In this document: in pieces, positions 1-9,002 of the stretch
Position numbering within the stretch: position 1 is the first letter of the stretch
Layout of the letters: every line of letters begins with the position of its first letter
Assembly (NCBI GenBank): GCA_964571855.1
Contig: CAZNDO010000009.1
Location: 1 to 64,000 of the forward strand
Length of the DNA: 64,000 nt
DNA from: CAYYFX01 sp964571855
GTDB lineage: Bacteria; ARS69
Direction of reading: 5' to 3'
Notes under the pieces: model-generated
The model's input: only the letters and a program-made list of their open reading frames with translations
What the model was told of the DNA's origin: nothing
The model's database searches: none
Made by a program: the position numbers and the translations under genes

Positions 1-82
1 GCGCCGGGCTGGCTCCGTGGACGGGACGCACCTGCCCCGGCACCGTCGGGGTGGCCTCCGCGCACGGCGCCAGGAGTCGAGC

Positions 83-1330
83 ATGACCGGCCCCCCCGCG
101 GATCTCTCCCGGTTGCGCATCGATCGCACGGCCGCCGCGCCGCCCGCGAGGCGGCGGCGGTGGGCCGTCTTCGCCGTCGTCGGCGTCGTGGTGGCGGGCG
201 CCGCGTGGGTCGGGTCGGGGGCGGGGCCGTTCGGACGGCCGGTCGTGGACGTGGCGCTCGTGCGGGCCACCGAGTCCGCCGTGGCGGCAGCCGGCGTGCC
301 GGTGCTCTCCGCTTCGGGCTTCGTGGTGGCGCGCGTGCGGGCGGCGGTCGCGCCGGAGATGACCGGGCGGCTCGTGGAGCTGCGCGTGGACGAGGGCGAT
401 CGCGTGGCGAAGGGGGACCTCATCGGCCGGCTCGCGGACGCGGACCTCGCGGCGGCGGAGGCGGAAGCCGTGGCGTCCGTCGCGTCCGCGGAGGCGGCGC
501 TCGTGGAGGCGAAGGCCACGCGCGCGGACCTGCGCCGCGAGGCGAACCGGCAGGTGGACCTGGAGGCGCAGGGGCTCTCGTCCGCGGCCGCGCGGGATGC
601 CGCGGTGACCGCGGCCGACGCCGCGGACGCGCGCGTCGCCACCGCCGAGGCGCGCGTCGAGACCGCGCGCGCGTCGCTCGGCGTCGCGCGCGCGCAGCTC
701 GCGAAAGCCCGCATCGTCGCGCCGTTCGGCGGCACCGTGCTGGAGAAGAACGCGGAGCTCGGCGAGATCGTGGGACCATCCTTCGGCGGCACGTCCGCCG
801 GCGGCGGCGTGCCGGTGGTGACGCTCGCGGACCTCGCGTCCGTGGAGGTCGAGGTGGACGTGAACGAGGCGTACATCGAGCGCGTCACGCCGGACATGCC
901 GGCGGAGATCGTCCTCGACGCGTACCCCGGTCGCCCGTACGCGGGCGCCGTCCGGCAGATCGTGCCCACCGCGGACCGGCAGAAGGCCACCGTGCAGGTG
1001 AAGGTGCGCTTCGACGCCGCGGACGCGCGCGTCCTGCCGGAGATGGGCGCGCGCGTGTCCTTCCTCGCGCCGCCGCCGGAGGCGGGCGGCGCGGATGCCG
1101 GCGCGCAGGTGTGGGTGCCGAAGGAGGCCGTGCGCCGCATCGAGGGGGAGACGGCGGTCTTCGTGCTGCGCGGGGACCGCGTGAAGCTGCAGCCCGTGAG
1201 CCTGGGGCCGCCCGCCGGCGCCGACGTGCAGGTCCTCGGCGGCCTCGGCCCGGGGGAGCGCGTCGTCACCGGGGACACGCCGCTCGCGGACGGCGACCGC
1301 GTGAAGGTCCGCGGCGCGCGCGGAAACTGA
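83..1330 (+). CDS. HlyD/MacA-type periplasmic adaptor subunit
   Basis: A 415-residue membrane-fusion (adaptor) protein that would link an inner-membrane transporter to an outer-membrane channel. A short basic cytoplasmic N-terminus precedes one membrane segment (about residues 27-46). A lipoyl-like half (88-120, core VAPEMTGRLVELRVDEGD) follows, then an Ala/Glu-rich coiled-coil hairpin (about 120-215), the second lipoyl half (ARIVAPFGGTVLEKN) and beta-barrel/membrane-proximal domains. The start was chosen because AGGAG lies 6 nt upstream of this ATG; the frame is open further upstream without a better site. The stop codon lies inside a 16-bp perfect hairpin. An ABC ATPase and two permeases begin 2.8 kb downstream on the same strand, so it may serve that exporter, although a protease gene intervenes. 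Family assignment is firm; the substrate is unknown. Confidence 0.88.
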   Translation: MTGPPADLSRLRIDRTAAAPPARRRRWAVFAVVGVVVAGAAWVGSGAGPFGRPVVDVALVRATESAVAAAGVPVLSASGFVVARVRAAVAPEMTGRLVELRVDEGDRVAKGDLIGRLADADLAAAEAEAVASVASAEAALVEAKATRADLRREANRQVDLEAQGLSSAAARDAAVTAADAADARVATAEARVETARASLGVARAQLAKARIVAPFGGTVLEKNAELGEIVGPSFGGTSAGGGVPVVTLADLASVEVEVDVNEAYIERVTPDMPAEIVLDAYPGRPYAGAVRQIVPTADRQKATVQVKVRFDAADARVLPEMGARVSFLAPPPEAGGADAGAQVWVPKEAVRRIEGETAVFVLRGDRVKLQPVSLGPPAGADVQVLGGLGPGERVVTGDTPLADGDRVKVRGARGN

Positions 1331-1352
1331 CAAAGATCAGTTTCCGCGCGCG
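1315..1352 (+). terminator. 16-bp perfect hairpin overlapping the adaptor stop codon
   Basis: Arms CGCGCGCGGAAACTGA and TCAGTTTCCGCGCGCG (1315-1330 and 1337-1352) are exact reverse complements around the 6-nt loop CAAAGA. The last three bases of the left arm are the TGA stop of the adaptor gene. No U-tract follows. It probably acts as a transcription terminator or 3'-end stabiliser between the adaptor and the protease gene; which of the two is inference. Confidence 0.6.
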
Positions 1353-1477
1353 GATCCGCGCGTCCCGCGTGCATGCTCATTCCACCTGCCGTCCGCGCGG
1401 TGCTACGCTTCGGGGCTGCCGCGGCGTTCCGGACTCCCCGGACCTCGCTCGACATCCCTCCAGCGGAGGACCGCTGC

Positions 1478-3973
1478 ATGCTCCGCCTTCGTCCCTTCAT
1501 CCCCGTGCTCGCCCTCCTCGTGCTCGCACCGATTCCGGCATCCGCGCGCTTCGGCGCGGAGCCCTTCACCGAGCTCGGCGCCGGCCGGTCGGTCGCCGCC
1601 GTGGAGACGTACTTCATCCCCGCGCGCGACGGCGCGCTGCTCGCGGCGCGCGCCGACGAGGCCGAGCGCACCGCCGGCACGCCGCACCAGTTCGCCGATC
1701 CCGTGCCGATGGCGGTGACGCCGGAGACCCGCGGCACGTGGGAGACGCTGGCCGACGGCGCGCGCCTGTGGCGGCTGCGCATCGACGCGCCCGGCGCCAC
1801 GGACCTGAACCTGGGCTTCGACCGCTTCCTGCTGCCTCCCGGCGCCACGCTGTACGCGATCGCCGAGGGCCGGGCGTACTGGGAAGGTCCGTACACCTAC
1901 GAGGACAACGAGTCGCACGGGCAGCTCTGGCTGCCGGTGATCCCCGGCGACCGCGCGATCGTGGAGCTGTACGTCCCGCGCGACGCGAAGTTCGAGCCCG
2001 ACTTGTCCCTCGCGCAGGTGGGCTACGGCTTCCGCGACTGGTTCCGCCTGGCGGCGCCTTTGCGCTCCGGGTCGTGCAACAACGACGTGATCTGTCCCGA
2101 GGGCGATCCCTGGCGCGACGACATCGCGTCCGTGGCCGTGTACCAGCTGAGCGGCTCCTGGACGTGCAGCGGCCAGATGGTCAACAACACCGCGGCCGAC
2201 TTCACGCCGTACTTCCTCACCGCGAACCACTGCGGCATCAGCTCCGGCAACGCGGCCACGATGGTCGTGTACTGGAACTTCGAGTCGCCGGTGTGCGGGA
2301 TGCTGGGCGGCGGTTCCCTCGCGGACAACCAGACCGGCGCGTTCTTCCGCGCGTCCTACTCCACGTCGGACTTCTGCCTCGTGGAGCTGGACGAGGATCC
2401 GGATCCGGACTTCGGCGTGTACTTCGCCGGCTGGGACAACACGAACACGGCGGCCACCAGCATCACCGGCATCCACCACCCCAGCACGGACGAGAAGGCC
2501 ATCAGCTTCGACAACGCCGCGCCCACGGTCACGTCGTACCTCGGCACCACGTCCCCGGGCGACGGCACGCACTGGCGCATCGGCGTGTGGGACGACGGCA
2601 CCACCGAGCCCGGCTCGTCGGGCTCCGGCATCTGGAACCAGAACCACCGGCTCGTGGGCCAGCTGCACGGCGGCTACGCGTCGTGCACGGTCCTGGACTC
2701 CGACTGGTACGGCCGGCTGTCCGTCTCCTGGAACGGGGGCGGCTCGGCGGCCAACCAGTTGAAGGCGTGGCTGGACCCGGGCAACACCGGCGCCACCGTG
2801 CTGGACGGCTCCTTCCCGTCGCCGTTCATCCGCTTCGCCTCCTTCGGCGGCACGGACCTGTGCGCCGGCGGCTACGGCGACGGCAACGCGATCTGGGAGC
2901 CGGGCGAGACCGTGCGGATCCCGGTCACGCTGACCGCCGCGGGCGCGCCCTTCACGAACGTGTCGGGCACGCTGACCTGCAGCACGCCCGGCGTCACCGT
3001 CCTGGACGGCGCCGCCACCTGGCCGAACATCCCGCAGAACGGCTCCGCCACGTCGGACGCCCCGCACTTCACGGTGGTCATCGATCCGGCGGTGGCGTGC
3101 GGCGCGGTGCTGGACTTCGACGTGTCGGTGACCGCCACCGAGGGCGGGCCCTTCCTGTACTCTTTCCAGCACGACGTCGGGCAGTCCCTGGAGCCGGCGG
3201 GCCTGCCGGCCGGGATCCCGGACGCCAACGCCACCGGCGTGACCTCCACGCTGGCGGTGGGGGACAACGTCACGCTCACCGACGTCAACGTGCGCGTGCA
3301 GATCAGCCACACCTACGTCGGCGACCTGATGATCCGCCTGCGCAGCCCGAACGGGACGATCTACACGCTGCTGGATCGACCGGGCGTCCCGGCGTCCACC
3401 TACGGCTGCAGCAACGACAACATGGACGTCACGTTCGACAGCGCCTCGGGCGTGAACCTGGAGAGCTACTGCGCCGGGTCCAACCCGTGGTACACGGGCG
3501 TGGCCGCGCCGGTCACGTCGCTGAACGGGCTGAACGGCCAGTCCTCGCAGGGGAACTGGGACCTCATCGTCTCCGATCACGCCGGCTCCGACACGGGCTC
3601 GATCGTGTCGTGGGAGCTGCTCACCACCCCGGCGATCAGCGGCGTGTGCGAGGTCTGCGAGGGCGGCGTGGGCGCGCCCGTCGTGGCCGCGCCCGCGGGC
3701 TTCGGCCTTGCGCCAGTACGCCCGAACCCGTTCGGCGCCTCCGCGCAGGTCGTGTTCTCGCTGGATCGACCCGGCCCCGTGACGCTGGACGTCATCGATG
3801 TCGCCGGCCGCCGCGTGGTCACGCTGACCGACCGTGACCTGCCGGCCGGCGCGCACGCGTTCCCGTGGGACGGCCGCGACACGGCCGGCCGGAACGTGGC
3901 CGCGGGCATCTACTTCGTCCGCCTCGTGAGCGGGGACCGGACGGATCTCGAACGCGTGGTCCGGATCCGGTAG
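1478..3973 (+). CDS. Secreted trypsin-like serine protease with P domain and FlgD-like C-terminus
   Basis: An 831-residue exported protease. It has a Sec signal (residues 1-23, cut near ASA-RF) and a pro-like region to about residue 195. A trypsin-fold domain of lysyl-endopeptidase type follows, with His251 (LTANHCG), Asp298 (TSDFCLVEL) and Ser381 (PGSSGSGIWN) as the likely triad and several disulphide cysteines. Next come a proprotein-convertase-like P domain (about 600-715, ISHTYVGDLMIRLRSPNGT) and a FlgD/T9SS-like Ig domain (about 745-831: PNPF, VIDVAGRRV, WDGRD, GIYFVRL). GCGGAGGA lies 8 nt before the chosen ATG; an earlier in-frame ATG at 1373 would precede the signal peptide and has no ribosome site. 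It probably degrades extracellular protein; cleavage specificity is unknown. Confidence 0.85.
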   Translation: MLRLRPFIPVLALLVLAPIPASARFGAEPFTELGAGRSVAAVETYFIPARDGALLAARADEAERTAGTPHQFADPVPMAVTPETRGTWETLADGARLWRLRIDAPGATDLNLGFDRFLLPPGATLYAIAEGRAYWEGPYTYEDNESHGQLWLPVIPGDRAIVELYVPRDAKFEPDLSLAQVGYGFRDWFRLAAPLRSGSCNNDVICPEGDPWRDDIASVAVYQLSGSWTCSGQMVNNTAADFTPYFLTANHCGISSGNAATMVVYWNFESPVCGMLGGGSLADNQTGAFFRASYSTSDFCLVELDEDPDPDFGVYFAGWDNTNTAATSITGIHHPSTDEKAISFDNAAPTVTSYLGTTSPGDGTHWRIGVWDDGTTEPGSSGSGIWNQNHRLVGQLHGGYASCTVLDSDWYGRLSVSWNGGGSAANQLKAWLDPGNTGATVLDGSFPSPFIRFASFGGTDLCAGGYGDGNAIWEPGETVRIPVTLTAAGAPFTNVSGTLTCSTPGVTVLDGAATWPNIPQNGSATSDAPHFTVVIDPAVACGAVLDFDVSVTATEGGPFLYSFQHDVGQSLEPAGLPAGIPDANATGVTSTLAVGDNVTLTDVNVRVQISHTYVGDLMIRLRSPNGTIYTLLDRPGVPASTYGCSNDNMDVTFDSASGVNLESYCAGSNPWYTGVAAPVTSLNGLNGQSSQGNWDLIVSDHAGSDTGSIVSWELLTTPAISGVCEVCEGGVGAPVVAAPAGFGLAPVRPNPFGASAQVVFSLDRPGPVTLDVIDVAGRRVVTLTDRDLPAGAHAFPWDGRDTAGRNVAAGIYFVRLVSGDRTDLERVVRIR

Positions 3974-3998
3974 CCCCCGATCCGCGCGCGGCGCGAAG

Positions 3999-4031
3999 GG
4001 CCGGGCCGTCCCCGCGCGGGGCGGCCCGGCC
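3999..4031 (+). terminator. GC-rich hairpin after the protease gene
   Basis: GGCCGGGCCG (3999-4008) and CGGCCCGGCC (4022-4031) form a 10-bp perfect stem, and CCCCGCGCGGGG between them can pair further. It begins 25 nt after the protease stop and lies before the ABC transporter promoter. No U-tract is present, so termination is inferred from position and stem strength. Confidence 0.6.
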
Positions 4032-4048
4032 TGCTTCCGGGCCGCGGC

Positions 4049-4077
4049 TGGACGGGGCCGCGAGGCGTGGCTACAGT
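4049..4077 (+). promoter_or_regulatory. Candidate sigma70-type promoter of the ABC transporter operon
   Basis: TGGACG (4049-4054) and TACAGT (4072-4077) are separated by 17 bp. They match four of six and four of six consensus positions, directly upstream of the ATPase start at 4099 and after the hairpin that closes the preceding gene. Prediction only. Confidence 0.4.
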
Positions 4078-4098
4078 CCCGCGACCCGGAGGGTCGCG

Positions 4099-4788
4099 AT
4101 GAGCCTGGTGCGCCTGGAGAACGTGACGAAGGTCTACCGCCGGGACGACTTCGAGGTCCCCGTCCTCACCGGGCTGGACCTCGAGATCCCGAAGGGCGGC
4201 CACCTCGCCATCATGGGCCCCTCCGGCTCCGGCAAGACCACCATCCTGAACCTCGCCGGCGGCATCGACGTCCCCACGTCCGGGAAGGTGGTCGTGGACG
4301 GGCAGGACCTCGGGGCCCTGGACCGGAAGGGACTGGCCGCGTACCGCGCGCGCTACGTGGGCTTCATCTTCCAGCTCTACAACCTCATCCCGGTGCTCAC
4401 GGCGTTCCAGAACGTGGAGCTGCCGCTGCTGCTGCACCGGATGTCCAAGGCCGAACGCGCGGAGCGCGTGCGGACGGCGCTGTCCGTGGTGGGTCTTGCC
4501 GAGCGCGCGGACCACTTCCCGCGCCAGCTCTCCGGCGGGCAGGAGCAGCGCGTCGCCATCGCCCGCGCCATCGTGGCCGATCCGGTGCTGCTGCTCGCGG
4601 ACGAGCCCACCGGGGACCTGGACGCGAAGTCCGCGCAGGAGATCCTGGATCTCCTGGACCGGCTGAACGCGGAGTTCGGCAAGACGATCCTGCTGGTCAC
4701 GCACGACCCGCATGCCGCCGCCCGCGCGCACGAGACCGTCCATCTGGACAAGGGCGTGCTGACGCGCGAGACGGCGGCGAAGGCCTGA
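4099..4788 (+). CDS. ABC transporter ATP-binding protein (LolD/MacB type)
   Basis: A 229-residue nucleotide-binding subunit of a FtsX-class (type VII) ABC transporter. Walker A GPSGSGKTT, Q-loop IFQLYNLIPVLTA, signature LSGGQEQRVAIARAI, Walker B LLLADEPTGDLD and H-loop LVTHDP are all intact. The sequence and length are those of the LolD/MacB/FtsE ATPase group. GGAGGG precedes the ATG by 5 nt. The permease GTG start follows 3 nt after the stop, so the two are translationally linked. It should energise the two permeases downstream; the cargo (lipoprotein, peptide or drug) cannot be read from the sequence. Confidence 0.93.
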   Translation: MSLVRLENVTKVYRRDDFEVPVLTGLDLEIPKGGHLAIMGPSGSGKTTILNLAGGIDVPTSGKVVVDGQDLGALDRKGLAAYRARYVGFIFQLYNLIPVLTAFQNVELPLLLHRMSKAERAERVRTALSVVGLAERADHFPRQLSGGQEQRVAIARAIVADPVLLLADEPTGDLDAKSAQEILDLLDRLNAEFGKTILLVTHDPHAAARAHETVHLDKGVLTRETAAKA

Positions 4789-4791
4789 CGC

Positions 4792-5937
4792 GTGCGCTAC
4801 CTGGGTCTCCTCCGCGCGAACCTCTTCCGCAACGCGCGCCGCACGATCCTCACGTTCGCGAGCGTGGCGGTGGCGCTGTTCCTGTTCGCCACGCTGCGGA
4901 CGGTGGTCACCTCGTTCGAGGCGGCGGTGGACTTCGCCGACGTGAACCGCCTCGTGGTGCGGAACGCGTCCGGCATCATCTTCGACCTCCCGGAGTCCTA
5001 CCGGGACCGCATCGCCGCGACGGACGGCGTGACCGCCGTGACCTGGGCGAACTGGTTCGGCGGGACGTACATCGACGAGCGGAACTTCTTCGCGCGCTAC
5101 GCCGTGGACGTGGACACCTACTTCGCCATGTACCCGGAGTTCGTGCTCCCGGCGGGCACGCTGGACACGGTGCGGCGGGAGAAGAACGCGTGCATCGTGG
5201 GCGAGGGGATCGCGAACCAGTTCGGCTGGAAGGTCGGGGACACGGTCACGCTGAGCGGCACCATCTACCCCGGGACCTGGGACTTCGTCGTGCGCGGCAT
5301 CTACGAGGGCGCGGACGCCACGGTGGACGAGCGGCAGATGTTCTTCCGCTGGGACTACCTCGACGACCGGAACGAGTACGGCTCGGGGATGATCGGCATC
5401 TACATCGTGCAGGTGCGCGACGCGGAGGTCGTGCCGCGCGTGAGCGCCGCCATCGACGCGATGTTCGCGAACTCGGCGAACGAGACCCGCACGGAGACCG
5501 AGGCGGCGTTCCAGCTCGGCTTCATCTCGATGATGGGCAACGTGCAGTTCGCGATCAACCTGATCGGGTTCACCGTGGTGCTGGCCATCATCCTGGTGGC
5601 CATGAACACGATGATGATGGCCGCGCGGGAGCGGCTGCCGGAGCTGGCCGTGATGAAGATCCTCGGCTTCGGCGACGGCGTGGTGGCCGGGCTCCTCGTG
5701 GCGGAGTCCATGCTGGTGGCGATCCTCGGCGGCGGTCTCGGCATCCTCGCCGCGCGCGTGGTCTTCGCGCGGACGGACTTCACCGCCGGCGGCTTCTTCC
5801 CGAGCTTCCTCGTCCGCGGGGACACCATCCTGCTCGGGTTCGCGGTCTCGCTGCTGCTCGGCGCCCTGTCCGCCGTGTACCCGGCGTACCAGGCGGCGCG
5901 GCTGCGCGAGGTGGAAGCGCTCCGGCACCTGGCGTAG
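4792..5937 (+). CDS. ABC transporter permease, FtsX/MacB family (first)
   Basis: A 381-residue inner-membrane permease with the FtsX/MacB layout. It has an N-terminal membrane segment (about 15-35), a large periplasmic MacB_PCD domain (about 40-255) and three C-terminal membrane segments (about 260-285, 310-330, 345-370). The conserved ARERLPELAVMKILGFGDG coupling loop is the usual contact with the ATPase. The start is GTG, 3 nt after the ATPase stop. A second permease of the same fold follows 27 nt later, so the transporter is probably a heterodimer of permeases over a dimer of the single ATPase. Confidence 0.9.
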   Translation: MRYLGLLRANLFRNARRTILTFASVAVALFLFATLRTVVTSFEAAVDFADVNRLVVRNASGIIFDLPESYRDRIAATDGVTAVTWANWFGGTYIDERNFFARYAVDVDTYFAMYPEFVLPAGTLDTVRREKNACIVGEGIANQFGWKVGDTVTLSGTIYPGTWDFVVRGIYEGADATVDERQMFFRWDYLDDRNEYGSGMIGIYIVQVRDAEVVPRVSAAIDAMFANSANETRTETEAAFQLGFISMMGNVQFAINLIGFTVVLAIILVAMNTMMMAARERLPELAVMKILGFGDGVVAGLLVAESMLVAILGGGLGILAARVVFARTDFTAGGFFPSFLVRGDTILLGFAVSLLLGALSAVYPAYQAARLREVEALRHLA

Positions 5938-5964
5938 CCCGGGGGCCCCGGGGGAGAGGGACGC

Positions 5965-7149
5965 ATGCCGATCATCTACAACCTGCGCCACCTGCTCGTG
6001 CGCAAGGTGTCCACCGCGCTGACCGCGCTGGGGATCGCCATGGTGGTGTTCATCTTCACGTCCATGCTGGCGTTCGTGCAGGGGTTCCGCGGCGCGCTCA
6101 CGGCCACGGGCCGGGAGGACAACGCCATCGTGCTGCGGGCCGGCGCCACTTCCGAGATCGAGAGCTATCTGGACCGGGAGGATGCCGCGCTCGTGCGGCT
6201 GTCGCCGGAGGCGGCGCGCGAGGAGGTCGCGGCGGGCGGGGCCGCGCCGGCGCCGCTGGCCACGTCGGATCTCGTGGTCGTGATCACGCGGCCGAAGCGG
6301 GGCGCTCCGGACGAGCCCGCGAACGTCACCGTGCGCGGCGTCACGCCGGGAGTGTTCGCGGTGCGGCCCGGGGTGAGCCTCGTGGACGGCCGGTCGTTCC
6401 GGCCCGGGCTGAACGAGGTCATCGTGGGGAAGAGCCTCGTGCGCAGGATCGAGGGGACGTCCGTGGGGGACACCATGCGCTTCGCCGGGCAGGACTGGCA
6501 GGTGGCGGGCACGTTCGAGGCGGACGGCAGCGCGTGGGAGTCGGAGATCTGGGGGGACGCGGAGCTGCTGCTGCCGGCGTTCGACCGTCCCGGGTACCAG
6601 AGCGTCACGCTGCGCCTGGCCGACGCCGCGGCCTTCGACGCGCTGAAGGAGCGGCTCACGAAGGACCCGCAGCTCGAGGTGCAGGTGCTGCGGGAGCGGG
6701 AGTTCTACAAGGGCCAGTCCACGCAGCTCGTCACGCTGCTGCGGACCCTGTCCGTGTTCATCGGCGTGATCATGTCGGTCGGCGCGGTGTTCGGCGCGCT
6801 GAACACCATGTACGCCGCGGTGGGCTCGCGCACGCGGGAGATCGGCACGCTGCTCGCGCTCGGGTTCACGCCGGGAAGCGTCCTGCGCTCGTTCCTCCTG
6901 GAGAGCCTCATCCTGGCTGCGGGCGGCGGCGCCGTCGGCGTCCTCCTCGCCGCGATCGTGTCGCACGGGCGCTCCACCGGCACCACGAACTGGACCAGCT
7001 TCTCGGAGCTGTCGTTCCGCATCACGGTCACGCCCGAGGTGGTGGCGTCCGGCATGGCGTTCGCGCTCGTGATGGGTCTCGTGGGCGGCTACTGGCCGGC
7101 GCGTCGTGCGGCGCGCATGCGCCCGGCCGAGGCCGTACGCTCGCTGTGA
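5965..7149 (+). CDS. ABC transporter permease, FtsX/MacB family (second)
   Basis: A 394-residue permease with the same architecture as the preceding one. The N-terminal anchor is at about 20-42 (ALTALGIAMVVFIFTSMLAF), a periplasmic domain follows, and three membrane segments lie in the last 130 residues. The coupling loop is VGSRTREIGTLLALGFTPGSV. A purine-rich ribosome site (GGGGGAGAGGG) lies upstream of the ATG. Its stop overlaps the GTG start of the barrel protein gene (GTGA), which ties the outer-membrane protein to this transporter operon. Confidence 0.9.
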   Translation: MPIIYNLRHLLVRKVSTALTALGIAMVVFIFTSMLAFVQGFRGALTATGREDNAIVLRAGATSEIESYLDREDAALVRLSPEAAREEVAAGGAAPAPLATSDLVVVITRPKRGAPDEPANVTVRGVTPGVFAVRPGVSLVDGRSFRPGLNEVIVGKSLVRRIEGTSVGDTMRFAGQDWQVAGTFEADGSAWESEIWGDAELLLPAFDRPGYQSVTLRLADAAAFDALKERLTKDPQLEVQVLREREFYKGQSTQLVTLLRTLSVFIGVIMSVGAVFGALNTMYAAVGSRTREIGTLLALGFTPGSVLRSFLLESLILAAGGGAVGVLLAAIVSHGRSTGTTNWTSFSELSFRITVTPEVVASGMAFALVMGLVGGYWPARRAARMRPAEAVRSL

Positions 7150-7799
7150 GGGCCGCCGGCCGCCGCGCCCTCGCGTTCGCCCTCGCCGGGCTCACGGTCG
7201 CCGCCGCGGCGCCCGTGCGGGCGCAGGACGATCTCCTCGTGTCGGTGCAGGTGGGCGGCGCCGCCCCGGTGGCGCCGCCGGAGTTCCCGGACTTCTGGAA
7301 TCCCGGGTGGTCGCTCGGCGGCGGGGTGGGGTTCGCGCTGACGCCGGAGTGGGAAGTGACGGTGAACGCGCAGTACAGCCGCTTCGGGGCGGACGAGCGC
7401 GGGCAGATCGAGGATCTCCTGATCAGCGGCCCGTCCGGCACGTCCGAGATCGCGTCCCTGGACGGCCGCGCCGCCGGCGCCCTCGCGCTCACTGCGGACG
7501 CCCGCCTGCACTGGCGCACGCTCGCGGCCCCCGTGTCGCCGTTCCTCGCCTTCGGCGCCGGGTTCTTCTCGCTGGCCACCTCCGAGGCGGTGATCCGCGC
7601 CGTGGACCCGTCATTCCCGGAGATCCGGCTGCCCGGCGAGACGGATGCCGGCCTCGCGGCCAGCACGGGCGTGGGCTGCCGCTGGCGCCTCGCGGAGGGG
7701 CGCTACGTCTCGGTCGAGTCGGTCTACGTGATCGGCTTCACGGAAGGCGCGAGCACGCAGATCCTGCCGCTCCGCGTGGGCTTCGCACAGCGGCTGTAG
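7146..7799 (+). CDS. Outer-membrane beta-barrel protein, small porin/OmpA-like
   Basis: A 217-residue protein with a Sec signal (VRAAGRRALAFALAGLTVAAAAPVRA, cut before QDD). The mature part has alternating hydrophobic/polar strands typical of an eight-stranded barrel: LLVSVQVGG, WSLGGGVGFALTP, EVTVNAQYSRFG, GALALTADARLHW, PFLAFGAGFFSL, RYVSVESVYVIGF and ILPLRVGFAQRL. The GTG start overlaps the permease TGA by 4 bases, so translation is coupled. It might be the outer-membrane partner of the transporter or a structural barrel. There is no recognisable enzyme motif. Confidence 0.7.
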   Translation: MRAAGRRALAFALAGLTVAAAAPVRAQDDLLVSVQVGGAAPVAPPEFPDFWNPGWSLGGGVGFALTPEWEVTVNAQYSRFGADERGQIEDLLISGPSGTSEIASLDGRAAGALALTADARLHWRTLAAPVSPFLAFGAGFFSLATSEAVIRAVDPSFPEIRLPGETDAGLAASTGVGCRWRLAEGRYVSVESVYVIGFTEGASTQILPLRVGFAQRL

Positions 7800-7891
7800 G
7801 CGGCGGCGCCCGCGGGCGGCCACCGGCCCCGGTCGCCCCGCGGCGCGCGGCGCCGTATCTTCCCGGAAGCCCATCCATCCGGGGGACTCCC

Positions 7892-8338
7892 ATGCAGGCC
7901 ATCGTGAAGCGCGTCGAAGGACTCACGTTCCTGGGCAAGGCCGACAGCGGCCACTGGGCCGTCATGGACGGCAAGCCCGAGCACGGCGGATCGAACGGGG
8001 CGTCCACGCCGAAGGAGATGCTGCTCGTCGCGCTCGGCGCGTGCACGGCGTTCGACGTGGAGGGCATCCTGCGCAAGCGCCGGCAGGACGTGAAGGGGTT
8101 CGCCGTGGAGCTGGACGCCGACGTGGCCGCGGAGCATCCGAAGGTGTTCACCGAGGTGCGGATCACGTTCCGGATCGAGGGGGAGGCCGCCACCGCGGAC
8201 GTGGAGCGGGCCGTGCGGCTGTCGCAGGAAAAGTACTGCTCCATCAGCGCCATGCTGCGGCAGGCGTTCCCCATCCGCTGGCGCGCGCTCGTGAACGGCG
8301 AGGAAGTGGCCTCCGGCGTGGAGGGCGCGGCCGCCTGA
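7892..8338 (+). CDS. OsmC/Ohr family protein (YhfA-like)
   Basis: A 148-residue OsmC-fold protein. These cytoplasmic thiol peroxidases reduce organic hydroperoxides, though the YhfA-like branch is less well characterised. Both active-site cysteines are visible: Cys53 in LVALGACTAFDVEGILRKRR and Cys117 in SQEKYCSISAMLRQAFPIRW. The N-terminal MQAIVKRVEGLTFLGKADSGHWAVMD is typical of the OsmC family. It is preceded by GGGGGA and stands alone between the barrel-protein gene and the hemerythrin/oxidoreductase run. A role in oxidative stress is inferred from the family. Confidence 0.88.
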   Translation: MQAIVKRVEGLTFLGKADSGHWAVMDGKPEHGGSNGASTPKEMLLVALGACTAFDVEGILRKRRQDVKGFAVELDADVAAEHPKVFTEVRITFRIEGEAATADVERAVRLSQEKYCSISAMLRQAFPIRWRALVNGEEVASGVEGAAA

Positions 8339-8388
8339 CGGCAACCGGCGGCGCCCGGGCACCCCCCCGTCCCGCCCGGACCCCGTCG

Positions 8389-8419
8389 CCCGGAGGAGGC
8401 CCTCCCGGCCGCCTCCGGG
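8389..8419 (+). terminator. Hairpin downstream of the OsmC gene
   Basis: CCCGGAGG (8389-8396) and CCTCCGGG (8412-8419) are an exact 8-bp inverted repeat about 50 nt after the stop. There is no U-tract. Weaker than the other 3' hairpins in this window. Confidence 0.4.
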
Positions 8420-8567
8420 CCGTCCACCGCCGTTCCGGGCGCGCTCCGGTTCCGCCCTGGGCGCCCCCGGCCCCCCCTCGTATTATTGGACCCAGAGCTC
8501 GCCTACTCAGCCGAGCGGGGGAGGGTCCCCCGGAGGGGCGGGCCGGAGACGAATCAAGGGGGCTCCG

Positions 8568-9002
8568 ATGACCGGCGAGCCGCCGCAGGGCGCATCCCGG
8601 GAGACCCGGGACGCGATCCACCGCGAGCACGAGTCCCTCCGGGGACTCCTGTCCCGGATCGAGCAGACCACCCAGCTCGCCGACCTGGTCCCGCTGGTGG
8701 AACGTCTCCACGAGGAGCTCGTGGAGCACTTCGAGACCGAGGAGAGGCCGGACGGCCTCCACGCGGCCATCGAGAACCGCGAGCCCCGCTACGAGCGTGC
8801 GCTGCACGTGATCCTGGACGAGCACAAGGAGTTCCTCGCGCTGGCGGCGGACGTGCTCTCGCGCGCGAAGATCTGCCTGGCGCAGAAGGAGACGATCCTG
8901 CGGGACGTGCTGCGCCTGGCCACGCGGCTGCACGACCACGAGGCCCGCGAGACGGAACTGCTCGCCGACACCTACTACATCGACCTGGGACGGGACGACT
9001 GA
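8568..9002 (+). CDS. Hemerythrin-like (HHE cation-binding) protein
   Basis: A 144-residue helical protein with the spaced His/Glu ligands of the hemerythrin/HHE fold: AIHREHESLRGLL, ERLHEELVEHFETEE, VILDEHKEFLALAADVL and RLHDHEARETELL. Such domains bind a di-iron centre that senses or carries O2 or NO. AAGGGGG lies upstream of the ATG. Its TGA shares bases with the ATG of the oxidoreductase gamma-alpha gene (TGATG), so the two are co-translated. The context suggests protection or sensing for the oxygen-labile 2-oxoacid:ferredoxin oxidoreductase. That role is inference, as is the exact ligand set, because one ligand position differs from canonical hemerythrin. Confidence 0.72.
   Translation: MTGEPPQGASRETRDAIHREHESLRGLLSRIEQTTQLADLVPLVERLHEELVEHFETEERPDGLHAAIENREPRYERALHVILDEHKEFLALAADVLSRAKICLAQKETILRDVLRLATRLHDHEARETELLADTYYIDLGRDD

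Noticed and set aside
1346..1361. Palindrome CGCGCGGATCCGCGCG, also present at about 46730-46745 before the zinc peptidase gene
   Set aside because: Two copies of a CG-dominated 16-mer are plausible by chance in this composition, and the two genes share no function.
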